Origin: Streptomyces sp. 35G-GA-8
GTDB taxonomy: Bacteria > Actinomycetota > Actinomycetes > Streptomycetales > Streptomycetaceae
DNA length: 64,000 nt
Reading direction: 5' to 3'
Assembly (NCBI RefSeq): GCF_023534745.1
Contig: NZ_JAMHJQ010000004.1
Location: 62,001-126,000, forward strand
Notes under the pieces: model-generated
Seen by the model: only the letters and a program-made list of their open reading frames with translations
Told to the model about the DNA's origin: nothing
Databases searched by the model: none
Shown: piece after piece, positions 28,021-37,204 of the stretch
Layout: each line of letters opens with the position of its first letter
How positions within the stretch are numbered: the stretch's first letter is position 1
Translations under genes and position numbers: made by a program

Positions 28021-28058
28021 CCGTTACGCACTCGAAAGACCGTTACGCACTCGAAGAG
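28021..28058. repeat. two tandem 19-bp units over the MFS stop codon
   Basis: CCGTTACGCACTCGAAAGA at 28021 and a near copy at 28040, which contains the TAA stop of the convergent MFS gene. It is probably a slippage duplication. Confidence 0.8.
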
Positions 28059-29482
28059 CCGCGCGGCAGCCACAGCAGCATCAGAACGACACCCGCGAGC
28101 AGCACCCCGCCGCCCGTCCTGAACGCCGTCGCGTACCCCTCGGTCAGCGCCTCCGGGCTCGTGCCGCCCGCCGTACGGGACGCCGCCACCGTGGAGAGGA
28201 CCGCCAGACCGAGCGCGCCGCCCATCGTCCGGGAGGTGTTGATCAGGCCGGAGACCAGACCCGCGTCGTCGGCCGCCGCGCCCGCCGTGGCCAGCGCCGC
28301 CAGCGGGGTCGCGGCCAGCCCCAGGCCGGTCATCATCAGGAGCCCGGGGCCCAGGATCGACGAGAGATACGTTCCGTCGGCGGTCATCGTGGACTGCCAG
28401 CCGAATCCGGCCACCGCCAGCAGCGTCCCGAGCACCGCCAGATTGCGGGCGCCGACCCGCGGCATCAGCCGGGGCGCCAGCTTGGAGCCGAGCACGATGG
28501 ACAGCGAGCTGGGGATGAGCGCGAGCCCGGCGTCCAACGGTGTGTATCCCAGCACGTTCTGGGCGTAGACCGTCATGAAGAACCACATCGCGAACGACGC
28601 CGCGCCACAGACGAACATGGCCGCGTTGGCGGCGGACACGGCCCGTACCCGGAACAGCCCGAGCGGCATCAGCGGTGCCTTCGCCCGCGCCTCCACCGCC
28701 ACGAACGCGCCGAGCAGCAGGGCGCCGCCGAGCAGTGGCAGCAGCGTCGCCGCCGCTCCCCAGCCGTGCTCCTCGGTCCCCACGATCCCGTACGCGACCA
28801 GGGCGAGACCCGCCGTGACCAGCACCGCGCCGGGAAGATCGAGGCGCCGTACCCGCTCCGTACGGGACTCGGTCAGCCATACCGCCGCGCCGGCCAGCAC
28901 CAGCACCCCGACCGGCACATTGATCAGCAGCACCCAGCGCCAGGACAGCAGATCGGTGAGGGCACCGCCGACGAGCCCGCCGGCCGCGCCACCGCCCGCG
29001 CCGACCGCCGACCAGGTCCCTATGGCCCGGGTCCTGGCGACGCCTTCCGGTACGGCGGACGTGAGGATGGTGAGTGTCGCGGGCGCCAGCACGGCCGCGC
29101 CGAGCCCCTGTACGGCGCGGGCGGCGAGCAGTTGCCAGCCCTCCTGGGCGAGTCCGCCCGCGAGAGACGCCAGGGTGAACACGGCGAGCCCGGTCAGGAA
29201 CATCGCCTTGCGGCCGAAGAGATCGGCGGCCCGCCCGCCGAGCAGCATGAACCCGGCGAACGCGATCGAGTAGGCGTTGAGCACCCACTGCAGACCGGCG
29301 CCGGAGAGCCCCAGGTCCGCGCGCATCGACGGCAGCGCGACATTCACCACGGAGACATCGAGGACGACGAGGAACTGCCCGGCGCAGGCGGCGAGGAGCA
29401 CCGCCCAGGTACGGGGCGGCCCCGACGTCGCGGAGAGGTGGACGGTGTCGGTTTCCACGGGGGCTCGGACCATGGCGGTCAT
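28043..29482 (-). CDS. MFS exporter, DHA2 family (14 TM)
   Basis: A 479-residue drug-type proton antiporter of the inner membrane. Family marks are LDVSVVNVALPSM in helix 1, GRAADLFGRK (motif A), RAVQGLGAAVLAPATL (motif B region) and GGLVGGALTDLLSWRWVLLINVPVG (motif C). ATG 29482 is used, with ATG 29473 close behind; longer forms extend into the divergent promoter region. It is divergent from a second MFS gene, with a palindromic operator-like site between them. The substrate is unknown. Confidence 0.92.
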   Translation of the reverse strand: MTAMVRAPVETDTVHLSATSGPPRTWAVLLAACAGQFLVVLDVSVVNVALPSMRADLGLSGAGLQWVLNAYSIAFAGFMLLGGRAADLFGRKAMFLTGLAVFTLASLAGGLAQEGWQLLAARAVQGLGAAVLAPATLTILTSAVPEGVARTRAIGTWSAVGAGGGAAGGLVGGALTDLLSWRWVLLINVPVGVLVLAGAAVWLTESRTERVRRLDLPGAVLVTAGLALVAYGIVGTEEHGWGAAATLLPLLGGALLLGAFVAVEARAKAPLMPLGLFRVRAVSAANAAMFVCGAASFAMWFFMTVYAQNVLGYTPLDAGLALIPSSLSIVLGSKLAPRLMPRVGARNLAVLGTLLAVAGFGWQSTMTADGTYLSSILGPGLLMMTGLGLAATPLAALATAGAAADDAGLVSGLINTSRTMGGALGLAVLSTVAASRTAGGTSPEALTEGYATAFRTGGGVLLAGVVLMLLWLPRGSSSA

Positions 29483-29593
29483 GGTCGCAGGCGCCGAACG
29501 GTCCGTACATCGGGATTTCGGCGTAGGCCCCGGGACCAGTACGGCCCCTGGCGGACCAGGCCTCGGAGGAGCCGGGGGGCGCGCGTCTCGTTC

Positions 29594-29608
29594 CTGACGG
29601 AGCGTCAG
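29594..29608. promoter_or_regulatory. TetR-type palindrome between divergent MFS genes
   Basis: Perfect dyad CTGACG-GAG-CGTCAG located 112 bp before one MFS start and 150 bp before the other. The shape suits a TetR-family repressor. No regulator gene is adjacent. Confidence 0.55.
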
Positions 29609-29757
29609 ATAAGTGGCGGTGAGGACCGGCGTCCTCTTCCGATGCCGTTCGCGTCGCGTTCGCCGGAATATCGCGGCCGACTGAAAGGTTGCACACTGCA
29701 TCCACCTGCCCTCGCGCACCCTCAGCTGCCCTTACTTCCTGCCCGGAGGACGCACGT

Positions 29758-31536
29758 ATGCCACAGACGACGACCGATCAGCGCGCCGGGGAGCTCCCGG
29801 ATCCGTCGACGCGCACAGCCGGCGGGATCGTTCCCGTCCTCGCCTTCGCGGGCATCACCGTCGCGGTGATGCAGACCCTGCTCGTTCCCGTCATCAAGGA
29901 CCTGCCCGTCCTGCTCCGCACATCGCCCTCCGACGCCACGTGGGTGATGACCGCGACCCTGCTCGCCGGCGCCGTCTCCACCCCGATCATGGGGCGGCTC
30001 GGTGATCTCTTCGGCAAGCGGCGGATGCTGCTCGCCAGCCTCGCCGTCATGGTGGTCGGCTCGCTGATCTGCGGATTCACCGACGACCTGGTCATCATGA
30101 TCGTCGGCAGAGCGCTCCAGGGCTTCGCGATGGGCGCGATACCCCTCGGCATCGGCATCATGCGCGACGAGCTGCCGCGCGAGAAGCTCGGCTCGGCGAT
30201 GGCGCTGATGAGCTCGTCCATCGGGGTCGGCGGCGGGCTCGCGCTGCCCGCCGCGGCCCTGGTCGCCCAGAACGCCGACTGGCACGCGCTGTTCTTCGGC
30301 GCGGCCGGGCTCGGCGTGGTGTCGATGCTGCTGACCGTCCGCTACGTACCGGAGTCCTCGGTACGGGCCCAGGGCACCTTCGACTGGCTCGGCGCGATCG
30401 GGCTGTCCGCCGGACTCGTCGCGCTCCTGCTGCCGATCACCAAGGGCAGCGACTGGGGCTGGGGTTCACCGACCACGCTCGGGCTGTTCGGCCTGGCGGT
30501 GGCCATCCTGCTGCTGTGGGGCGTGATGGAGCTGCGCGGCGCCGCCCCGCTGGTCGATCTGCGCACCACCGCCCGGCGTGAGGTACTGCTCACCAACCTC
30601 GCCTCGATCATGGTCGGTGTCGCCTTCTACGCGATCTCGCTCGTCCTCCCCCAACTGCTCCAGCTGCCCGCCGCGACCGGTTACGGCCTGGGCCAGTCGA
30701 TGGTGGTGGCGGGTCTGTGCGTGGCGCCTCTCGGTCTGACGATGATGTTCACCGCGCCCGTCTACGCCAGGATCTCCGCCCGGCGCGGCCCCAAGGTCTC
30801 CCTGATGCTGGGCCTGCTGATCATCGGGATCGGGTACGGCGCGGGCCTCGGCCTGATGAACGCGGCCTGGCAGACCATCGTCATCTCGGTCGTCGTGGGG
30901 GCCGGCATCGGACTCGCGTACTCCTCGCTCCCCGCCCTGATCATCGGCGCCGTCGATCCGTCGGAGACCGGCGCGGCCAACGGTCTGAACACCCTGATGC
31001 GCTCCATCGGTACGTCGGTGTCGAGCGCGGTGATCGGCATGGTGCTCGCGCACACCTCGATCCGGACGGGCGGTGTGGCGGTCCCCAGCATGGACGGATT
31101 CCGTATCTCGTTCCTCATCGCGACGGGCGCGGTGATCGTCGGCCTGGTGCTGGCCGCGTTCCTGCCGTCGCAGCGCTCGGCGCCGGGGCGGAAGTCCCTG
31201 GCGGGCGAGGCCGAGGAGAGCAGGCGGCCGACGCTGGTCGCCGGGTCCGGCGGGTTCCGCGGGCGGGTCGTGGACCCGGACGGGGCGCCGATCGCGCGGG
31301 CGAACGTCACGCTCATCGACCCCCGGGGCCGGCAGGCGGGCCGCACCACCGCCGACGAGGACGGCCACTACGCGCTGCTGCCGCCGTCCGGCGGACCGTA
31401 TGTCCTGGCCGGGACGGCCACGGGGTACGCGCCGATCGCGCTCCCCGCGGAGTACCCCGGCGGCGGCGTGCCGGTCGATGTCGATCTGATCCTCGCGCAG
31501 GGCGCGCGGGAGCGCCGTACCACCGTCGCTTCCTGA
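29758..31536 (+). CDS. MFS exporter with C-terminal carboxypeptidase-regulatory-like domain
   Basis: A 592-residue protein. Residues 20 to about 480 form a DHA2-type transporter: GRLGDLFGKRRM (motif A), GRALQGFAMGAIPLG, and the motif-C-like GVGGGLALPAAALV. The last 90 residues form a predicted beta sandwich of the CarboxypepD_reg type (GFRGRVVDPDGAPIARANV, TTADEDGHYALLPPSGG, YVLAGTATGYAP). Such domains are usually extracellular, so the topology is of interest. ATG 29758 follows GGAGGA. The substrate is unknown. Confidence 0.9.
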   Translation: MPQTTTDQRAGELPDPSTRTAGGIVPVLAFAGITVAVMQTLLVPVIKDLPVLLRTSPSDATWVMTATLLAGAVSTPIMGRLGDLFGKRRMLLASLAVMVVGSLICGFTDDLVIMIVGRALQGFAMGAIPLGIGIMRDELPREKLGSAMALMSSSIGVGGGLALPAAALVAQNADWHALFFGAAGLGVVSMLLTVRYVPESSVRAQGTFDWLGAIGLSAGLVALLLPITKGSDWGWGSPTTLGLFGLAVAILLLWGVMELRGAAPLVDLRTTARREVLLTNLASIMVGVAFYAISLVLPQLLQLPAATGYGLGQSMVVAGLCVAPLGLTMMFTAPVYARISARRGPKVSLMLGLLIIGIGYGAGLGLMNAAWQTIVISVVVGAGIGLAYSSLPALIIGAVDPSETGAANGLNTLMRSIGTSVSSAVIGMVLAHTSIRTGGVAVPSMDGFRISFLIATGAVIVGLVLAAFLPSQRSAPGRKSLAGEAEESRRPTLVAGSGGFRGRVVDPDGAPIARANVTLIDPRGRQAGRTTADEDGHYALLPPSGGPYVLAGTATGYAPIALPAEYPGGGVPVDVDLILAQGARERRTTVAS

Positions 31537-31620
31537 CCCGCCCTCACCCCCGGCAGCCGCCGGGCCGGGGGTGTACGGCAGCATGGGCGGCCATGCCCCG
31601 CACCAGCACGAGGAGAGCCG

Positions 31621-32265
31621 ATGCCCCCGGCACCCGCACCGAAGATCCTCGCCGCCTTCGAGGCCGCCAAGGGGTTCATGCCCGTCCATGAGGGGCTCGC
31701 CCTGTACGCGGCGGCCACCGAGGCGGGCGCGCTCGGGCTGCCGCTCCTGGAGATCGGAACGTACTGCGGGCGCTCCACCCTCCTGCTGGCCGCCGCCGCC
31801 CGCGAGGCGGGTACGGTCGCCGTCACCGTCGACCACCACCGCGGCAGCGAGGAGCAGCAGGTCGGCTGGGAGTACCACGATCCGTCCCTGGTCGATCCGG
31901 ACACCGGGCTGATGGACACGCTCCCGGCCTTCCGCCGGACGCTCCTCGCGGCGGACCTGGAGGACTCGGTGATCGCGGTCGTGGGCCGTTCGCCACGGGT
32001 CGCGGCGGTCTGGGGCCGCCCGCTCGGCCTCGTCTTCATCGACGGCGGCCATACCGACGAGCACGCCAACGGAGACTACGAGGGCTGGGTCCCGCATCTC
32101 GCCGAGGGCGGGCTGCTCGTCATCCACGACGTGTTCCCCGACCCGGCGGCCGGCGGCCAGGCCCCGTACCGCGTCCATCTCCGGGCCCTGGCCTCCGGCG
32201 CCTTCACCGAGGTGTCGGTGACCGACTCGCTGCGCGTCCTGCGCCGTACGGCACCGGGCGGCTGA
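31621..32265 (+). CDS. class I SAM-dependent methyltransferase
   Basis: A 214-residue enzyme of the Methyltransf_24 type. The SAM site is visible as LLEIGTYCGRSTLLLA (motif I), with acidic VTVDHHRGSEE after strand 2 and LVFIDGGHTDEH, a likely metal or substrate loop, before VIHDVFPDP. Start ATG 31621 follows GAGGAGAG. The methyl acceptor is unknown. The amidase gene follows 78 bp downstream with its own promoter. Confidence 0.88.
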   Translation: MPPAPAPKILAAFEAAKGFMPVHEGLALYAAATEAGALGLPLLEIGTYCGRSTLLLAAAAREAGTVAVTVDHHRGSEEQQVGWEYHDPSLVDPDTGLMDTLPAFRRTLLAADLEDSVIAVVGRSPRVAAVWGRPLGLVFIDGGHTDEHANGDYEGWVPHLAEGGLLVIHDVFPDPAAGGQAPYRVHLRALASGAFTEVSVTDSLRVLRRTAPGG

Positions 32266-32343
32266 CCGCCGGCCCGGGGCGTGTCGGGAAAGTCCCGTGT
32301 CTCGTGCCGCGCCCCGATCGCCCGACGGTCTACCATCGCGACG

Positions 32344-33288
32344 GTGTCGTACGACGAGAGTCCCCAGCCCGCCCGCGGCCGTTCCGGCCGAAGGAAACTC
32401 ACCGTCGCGGTCGCCGTACTGGTACCGACCGCCGCGGCCGGATGGCTCGTCTGGCAGGGGATGAGCGGCCCGGACGGCGGTCCGACCCCGGCGTCCGCCG
32501 CCGGTGTCGCCGCCTCCGCCTCCACGGCCACCACGCCGTCCGCCGCCGCCACCGCCCGGCCCCGTACCGGTGACGCACAAGCCGACGACGTTCCCGGTGG
32601 CACCGTCCCGGCCGGACCGCTCGCCGGCAAGGTGTTGGTCATCGATCCCGGTCACAATCCACGCAATCGCGACCACACCGCCGAGATCAACAAGCCGGTG
32701 AACATCGGAGCGACCAGCAAGGAATGTGACACCACCGGTACCTCCACCGAGGCCGGCTACCCCGAGGCCGAGTTCACCCTCGATGTCTCCCACCGCCTGC
32801 GCGATCTGCTCAGGAAAGAGGGTGCGAAGGTCACGTTCACCCACGACGACGAACGCCCCTACGGCCCCTGCGTCGATGAGCGCGCCCGTATCGGAAACAC
32901 GGCGAAGGCCGACGCCGCGATCTCCGTCCACGCGGACGGGTCGGCTCCCGGCAATCGCGGATTCCATGTCATCCTCCCCGCCCTGGTCAAGGGCGGCGGC
33001 GCGGACACCACGGCCATCGTCGGCCCCTCGCGCGATCTCGGCGAACACATCGTGGGCACTTTCGGCCGGGAGACCGGCAGCGCCCCCGCCAACTATCTGG
33101 GCGAGGGCACCGGTCTCGACGTACGCGGGGACCTCGGCGGGCTGAATCTGTCGACCGCGCCCAAGGTCTTCATCGAATGCGGCAATATGCGCGATTCGTC
33201 GGATGCCGAACTGCTCACCGACGCGAAATGGCGGCAGAAAGCGGCACAGGGGCTGGCGGACGGGATCCGCGGATTCCTGAAAAAGTGA
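32344..33288 (+). CDS. N-acetylmuramoyl-L-alanine amidase (Amidase_3), membrane-anchored
   Basis: A 314-residue cell-wall hydrolase that cleaves the bond between muramic acid and the stem peptide. An N-terminal signal-anchor helix (about residues 20-40) is followed by an Ala/Thr linker and the zinc amidase domain. The zinc ligands are His in VIDPGHNP, Glu in YPEAEF and His in ISVHADG; the catalytic Glu is in FIECGNMRD. GTG 32344 is chosen because TACCAT ends 7 nt upstream, giving a leaderless start. It acts outside the membrane. Confidence 0.92.
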   Translation: MSYDESPQPARGRSGRRKLTVAVAVLVPTAAAGWLVWQGMSGPDGGPTPASAAGVAASASTATTPSAAATARPRTGDAQADDVPGGTVPAGPLAGKVLVIDPGHNPRNRDHTAEINKPVNIGATSKECDTTGTSTEAGYPEAEFTLDVSHRLRDLLRKEGAKVTFTHDDERPYGPCVDERARIGNTAKADAAISVHADGSAPGNRGFHVILPALVKGGGADTTAIVGPSRDLGEHIVGTFGRETGSAPANYLGEGTGLDVRGDLGGLNLSTAPKVFIECGNMRDSSDAELLTDAKWRQKAAQGLADGIRGFLKK

Positions 33289-33553
33289 GAAGAGAGTGAG
33301 AAGTGAGAACAGGAGGGGTGAGCGGGAGGGGCGAACAGGTGCGGTGAATCAGGAGACGGGAGCGGTGAACTCCGCCCACGGACCCGCGTAACGGGCGTGT
33401 ACCGGCCCCCGATACCCGGCAGACGCCAGGAACGGGGAGACGATACATTCATCCGTACCATAGGGAGCCGCCCCCGAGCTTCGCACCGTGTACCGCCTCA
33501 CCGGCGGCCGCGACGACCGCCCCGACTCAGCCGACAGACGAAGGACTTTTCAC

Positions 33554-34348
33554 GTGAACATCCGCTCCCTCACTAGAGGCGACGGCGTGGTGATCGGAGC
33601 AGCGGTGTTGCTCTTCATCGCCTCCTTCCTCAATTTCTACGAGTCCAGCTTCAGCACCGGCGTGAAAGCCTGGGACCTGCTGGGCGTCGTGATGAGCTTC
33701 CATCTGGCCGGAGTCATCGCCGCGGCACTGATCGTCACCGCCCGCGCGCTGCCCCAGCCGCGGAAGGTCGTGGGACTCGACCTCGGTCAGTTCGGTGTCG
33801 CCCTGTCGGTCTTCGCGGCCTGGACGGGCCTGTGGTACCTGCTCGGTGACGGCAGCGCGGGCGGCGGTCTGATCCTCGGCTTCATCGCCGCGCTGGTCAT
33901 GGCGGGCGCCGCGGTCGCCACGCCGATCGTCCCGGCCCTCAAGGCGGCCCTCATCGGCGCCCCGAGGCCGCAGACCCCGCAGCCGTACGGCGGACAGCCG
34001 GGCATCCCCGGCCAGGGGTACGGCTACCCGGCCGGCCAGCAGCCGTACGGTACGCAGGGCCAGCCGCAGCCGTACGGCGCCCCTGCGGGCGGGCCCGCCG
34101 CCGCGGCCCAGCAGAACGGGCCGTCGCAGGGCGGCGCCGCTCCCGCCGGTGACTTCTCGCCGTTCTGGTTCGCCGTACCGGTGGCCCGCCCGCTGTTCGG
34201 GGAGGACGGCTCGCCGTCCCCCATCGCGGAGCTGGCCCCCGGCACCTGGTACCTCGCGGTCGAGCAGCGCGGTCCCGCTCTGGTGGCCCAGACGCAGGAC
34301 GGCCGCCGCGGAGTCCTCCAGGACACGTCCGGCATACAGCGCGGCTGA
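33554..34348 (+). CDS. DUF5336-like membrane protein
   Basis: A 264-residue protein with four TM helices (about residues 12-125), then a Pro/Gly/Gln/Tyr-rich cytoplasmic stretch with repeats of QPYG, and a compact C-terminal segment (FWFAVPVARPLF, ELAPGTWYLAVEQRG). The layout resembles the actinobacterial DUF5336 family (mycobacterial 34-kDa antigen type); the function is unknown. GTG 33554 has a GAAGGA site. The upstream 265-bp gap contains short GTGAGAA repeats and a possible TACCAT -10 near 33460. Confidence 0.8.
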   Translation: MNIRSLTRGDGVVIGAAVLLFIASFLNFYESSFSTGVKAWDLLGVVMSFHLAGVIAAALIVTARALPQPRKVVGLDLGQFGVALSVFAAWTGLWYLLGDGSAGGGLILGFIAALVMAGAAVATPIVPALKAALIGAPRPQTPQPYGGQPGIPGQGYGYPAGQQPYGTQGQPQPYGAPAGGPAAAAQQNGPSQGGAAPAGDFSPFWFAVPVARPLFGEDGSPSPIAELAPGTWYLAVEQRGPALVAQTQDGRRGVLQDTSGIQRG

Positions 34349-34366
34349 TCGGACGCGACAGCGCTA

Positions 34367-34406
34367 CGGCGACGGCCCCCCACCGGAAGGCGGGGGGCCG
34401 TCGCCG
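34367..34406. terminator. strong hairpin terminator
   Basis: Fifteen-bp perfect arms beginning CGGCGACGGCCCCCC around a 10-nt loop, followed by TTTC, 18 bp after the DUF5336 stop. It probably also serves the convergent MDMPI gene. Two 14-bp GGCCATCGGTCAGC repeats lie at about 34437-34464. Confidence 0.85.
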
Positions 34407-34466
34407 TTTCCCCGGGCCATCGGTCGGCCGGGCTCCGGCCATCGGTCAGCGGCCATCGGTCAGCGG

Positions 34467-35258
34467 TCAGCCGAACGAGGTGCGCTCCAGCCAGAAGTCC
34501 AGCAGCTTCGCGTCGCCGAGCACCTCGACCCGCTCGCTGTCGGCGGGCAGCCGCCGGTAGAGGACCAGCAGTACATCGGTCAGCGGTCCGCGCACCGCGA
34601 CCGTCGCCTTCTCGTGCCCGCGCCGCCAGCCGAAGCCCTCTTCCCCGAACTCGACCAGCCACTCGGCGTCCACTCCCCCATCGGCGTCCGTGGCATGGAA
34701 GTGCAGGGTGCGTCCGGGGCCGCGCAGCTCGGCGGCCTCGGGATCCCCGGAGGCCGCGGCGAACCCCACCATCTGGAGCAGTTCGTCGATCGTGTCCGCC
34801 GCGACGTCCGGGGCCACCTCGAACGGAACCCCGGCGGCCAGCGCCGCGTCCGCCCGGTGGATCACCGTCTCATGGGCCATCCGCCGCGCCCAGAAATCCG
34901 TGGTCCGCTCCCATGCCCAGGTCCAGACACCGGCGCCCGGCCCGGCCTCCCGCAGGGCGCCGACCAGCTTGGCCGCCCCGTCCGCGAGCCAGGCGTCCAG
35001 CGCCGCGGGATCATCGCCGGCGGGGCCCCCGGCATCCGGGACCTCGTCCTCCGGAATATCCTGCTCCGCCCGGGTCCTCACGATCGCCTCGACCCAGCGG
35101 TGCGCGCCGCCCACATGGCGCGCGAGCTGTCCGAGCGTCCACTCCGGACAGCTCGGCACCGGCGCGGCGAGATCGGCGCCGGCGATCGCCGCCCTCAGCA
35201 GGTCGGTCTGTGCGGTGATCTCGTGGCCGTACCGGTCATAGCCGAGAAGCGTCGTCAT
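34467..35258 (-). CDS. mycothiol-dependent maleylpyruvate isomerase-like enzyme (MDMPI)
   Basis: A 263-residue DinB-fold enzyme of the actinobacterial family that uses mycothiol and a metal. The N-terminal domain has LARHVGGAHRWVEAI and RRMAHETVIHRADA, which hold the expected His, Glu and His metal ligands. The C-terminal MDMPI domain ends with VRGPLTDVLLVLYRRL. The actual substrate is unknown. ATG 35258 follows TAGGGT by 7 nt (leaderless). Confidence 0.9.
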   Translation of the reverse strand: MTTLLGYDRYGHEITAQTDLLRAAIAGADLAAPVPSCPEWTLGQLARHVGGAHRWVEAIVRTRAEQDIPEDEVPDAGGPAGDDPAALDAWLADGAAKLVGALREAGPGAGVWTWAWERTTDFWARRMAHETVIHRADAALAAGVPFEVAPDVAADTIDELLQMVGFAAASGDPEAAELRGPGRTLHFHATDADGGVDAEWLVEFGEEGFGWRRGHEKATVAVRGPLTDVLLVLYRRLPADSERVEVLGDAKLLDFWLERTSFG

Positions 35259-35360
35259 ACGGCGCACCCTAAGCACCCGGGTCACGGGCGGCCAACGGGT
35301 TTCCGCCGCCGGTGACCCCTCGGAGACGGGTCGGTCGCCGACCGAGCACCGGTCGGCCGG

Positions 35361-36464
35361 TCAGCGGCAGCAGTCCGGCTCCAGGCCGAGCGGCAGCCGT
35401 TCGCCGCCGAACACGGCGGTGGTCGCCTCGTCCCCGCCCAGGGCGGCCACCGCCAGCAGCAGCGACCCCGCCGTCCAGGTGGTGAGCTCCTCGGGCCAGT
35501 AGGCCCGACGGCCCTCGAACACATACCCCGTCCAGTACATCCCGCCCTCGGCGCGCAGATGCTGGATGGACTGAAGGACCTCCAGTGCCCGGTCGGACTC
35601 CCCCATCACCCAGAGCGCCAGGGCGAGTTCACAGCTCTCGCCGCCCGTCACCCAGGGGTTGGGCAGCACACAGCGCACGCCAAGGCCCGGTACGACGAAG
35701 CGGTCCCAGTGCGCGGCTATCCGCGCCGTGGCCCGCGCTCCCGTCACCGCGCCGCCGAGCACGGGGTAGTACCAGTCCATCGAGTAGTCGCTCTTGTCGA
35801 GGAACCGCTCGGGATGGTCGCGTATCGCGTGCCGCAGCGCGCCGGTCGCCAACTCCCAGTCGGGCTGCGGCTCTTCGCGCTCCTCGGCGATCGCGAGCGC
35901 GCACCGCAGCGCCTGGTGCACGGACGAACACCCGGTCAGCAGTGCGTCGTCGACGGGCGTGCCGTCCGCCTCGCGCTTCCAGCCGATCTGGCCGCCGGGC
36001 TGCTGGAGCGCGAGGACGAACTCGATCGCCGCGTGGACGACGGGCCACATCCGGTCGAGGAACGCGTCGTCGCCGGTGGCCAGATAGTGGTGCCAGATAC
36101 CGACGGCCACATAGGCGCAGAAGTTGGTCTCGCGGCCCCGGTCGTCCGGCCGCATGGCGGCCGTGTCGGCGTACGACGGGCTGTCGGCGTACGCGGCGTA
36201 CCAGGACCCGTCCTCGTTCTGGTTCCTGGCCAGCCACTCGTACGCACGGGCCGCCGCCTCGGGTTCGTCCGCCGCGTCCAGCGCCATGGCCGCCTCGGTG
36301 TGGTCCCAGGGGTCGAGATGGTGTCCGCGGAACCACGGAATCGCACCGTCCGGACGCTGCGCCGCCAGGATGCCCGCGACCGTCTCGGCGGCCTGCGCGG
36401 CGGTGAGGACCCCGGGCAGGACGAGATGTTCCGTGGCGTCGGGACCACGGCCGGCCAAGGTCAC
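35361..36464 (-). CDS. alpha/alpha-toroid protein (prenyltransferase or glycosidase-like)
   Basis: A 367-residue protein built of helical pairs with repeated motifs such as RPDGAIPWF, WLARNQNEDGSWY and FVLALQQPGGQIGW. Such proteins are often labelled prenyltransferase because of squalene-cyclase-like repeats. Segments such as NFCAYVAVGIWHHYLATGDDAFL also resemble (alpha/alpha)6 glycosidases. I cannot choose between them. GTG 36464 overlaps the methyltransferase stop as GTGA. It is the last gene of a glycosyltransferase-methyltransferase-toroid operon. Confidence 0.8.
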   Translation of the reverse strand: MTLAGRGPDATEHLVLPGVLTAAQAAETVAGILAAQRPDGAIPWFRGHHLDPWDHTEAAMALDAADEPEAAARAYEWLARNQNEDGSWYAAYADSPSYADTAAMRPDDRGRETNFCAYVAVGIWHHYLATGDDAFLDRMWPVVHAAIEFVLALQQPGGQIGWKREADGTPVDDALLTGCSSVHQALRCALAIAEEREEPQPDWELATGALRHAIRDHPERFLDKSDYSMDWYYPVLGGAVTGARATARIAAHWDRFVVPGLGVRCVLPNPWVTGGESCELALALWVMGESDRALEVLQSIQHLRAEGGMYWTGYVFEGRRAYWPEELTTWTAGSLLLAVAALGGDEATTAVFGGERLPLGLEPDCCR

Positions 36465-37204
36465 TTGGCGGCTGCCGCGGACACGGCCGACAGCCGCGGC
36501 TTCGTCGCGTAGGCCACGAAACTCTTCCCCACGACGGGGTTGAGCAGCTGTTCGGTGAGCCGGGTCGCGAGGGGCTTCTTCATGATGTCCCAGACCAGCA
36601 GCTTGTGGTACGCGCGTACGGGCAGCGCCTTGTCGTTGTCGACGCCGAAGGCGCACTTGAGCCACCAGTACGGCGCGTGCAGCGCGTGCGCGTGGTGCGT
36701 GCCGTACGGCTTGAGCCCGGCCTCCCGCATCCTGCCGAGCAGTTCATCGGCCTTATAGATACGGATATGGCCGCCCTCGACCTCGTGATAGGCGTCCGAG
36801 AGCGCCCAGCACACCTTCTCAGGACCGTACCGGGGCACGGTCACCGCGATCCGCCCGCCGGGACGCAGTACCCGCACCATCTCCGCCAGGACGCCCTTGT
36901 CGTCCGGGATGTGCTCCATGACCTCGGAGATGATGACGACGTCGAACGACGCGTCGGGGAACGGCAGATTGAGCGCGTCGCCCTCCATCGCGGTGGCGGT
37001 GGCGCCCTCCGGGGCCTCCCCCGCCTCCTTCATCGCGGCGAACCACTTGGCGACCTCGCGGATCTCCTCGCCGTTCCGGTCGAGGGCCACGACCTGGGCG
37101 CCGCGCCGGTAGCACTCGAAGGCATGCCGGCCCGCGCCGCACCCCAGATCGAGCACACGGTCACCCGCGGCGAGCGGGAAGCGGGTGAAGTCCACGGTCA
37201 GCAC
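36461..37204 (-). CDS. class I SAM-dependent methyltransferase
   Basis: A 247-residue UbiE/COQ5-like methyltransferase. RVLDLGCGAGRHAFE is motif I, VVALDRNGEEI carries the acidic ribose contact, and LPFPDASFDVVIISEVMEHI is the post-II region. GTG 37204 overlaps the end of the glycosyltransferase gene by 7 bp, so the two are translated in series. A role in modifying the same lipid or sugar acceptor as its neighbours is inferred from the operon only. Confidence 0.9.
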   Translation of the reverse strand: MLTVDFTRFPLAAGDRVLDLGCGAGRHAFECYRRGAQVVALDRNGEEIREVAKWFAAMKEAGEAPEGATATAMEGDALNLPFPDASFDVVIISEVMEHIPDDKGVLAEMVRVLRPGGRIAVTVPRYGPEKVCWALSDAYHEVEGGHIRIYKADELLGRMREAGLKPYGTHHAHALHAPYWWLKCAFGVDNDKALPVRAYHKLLVWDIMKKPLATRLTEQLLNPVVGKSFVAYATKPRLSAVSAAAAK

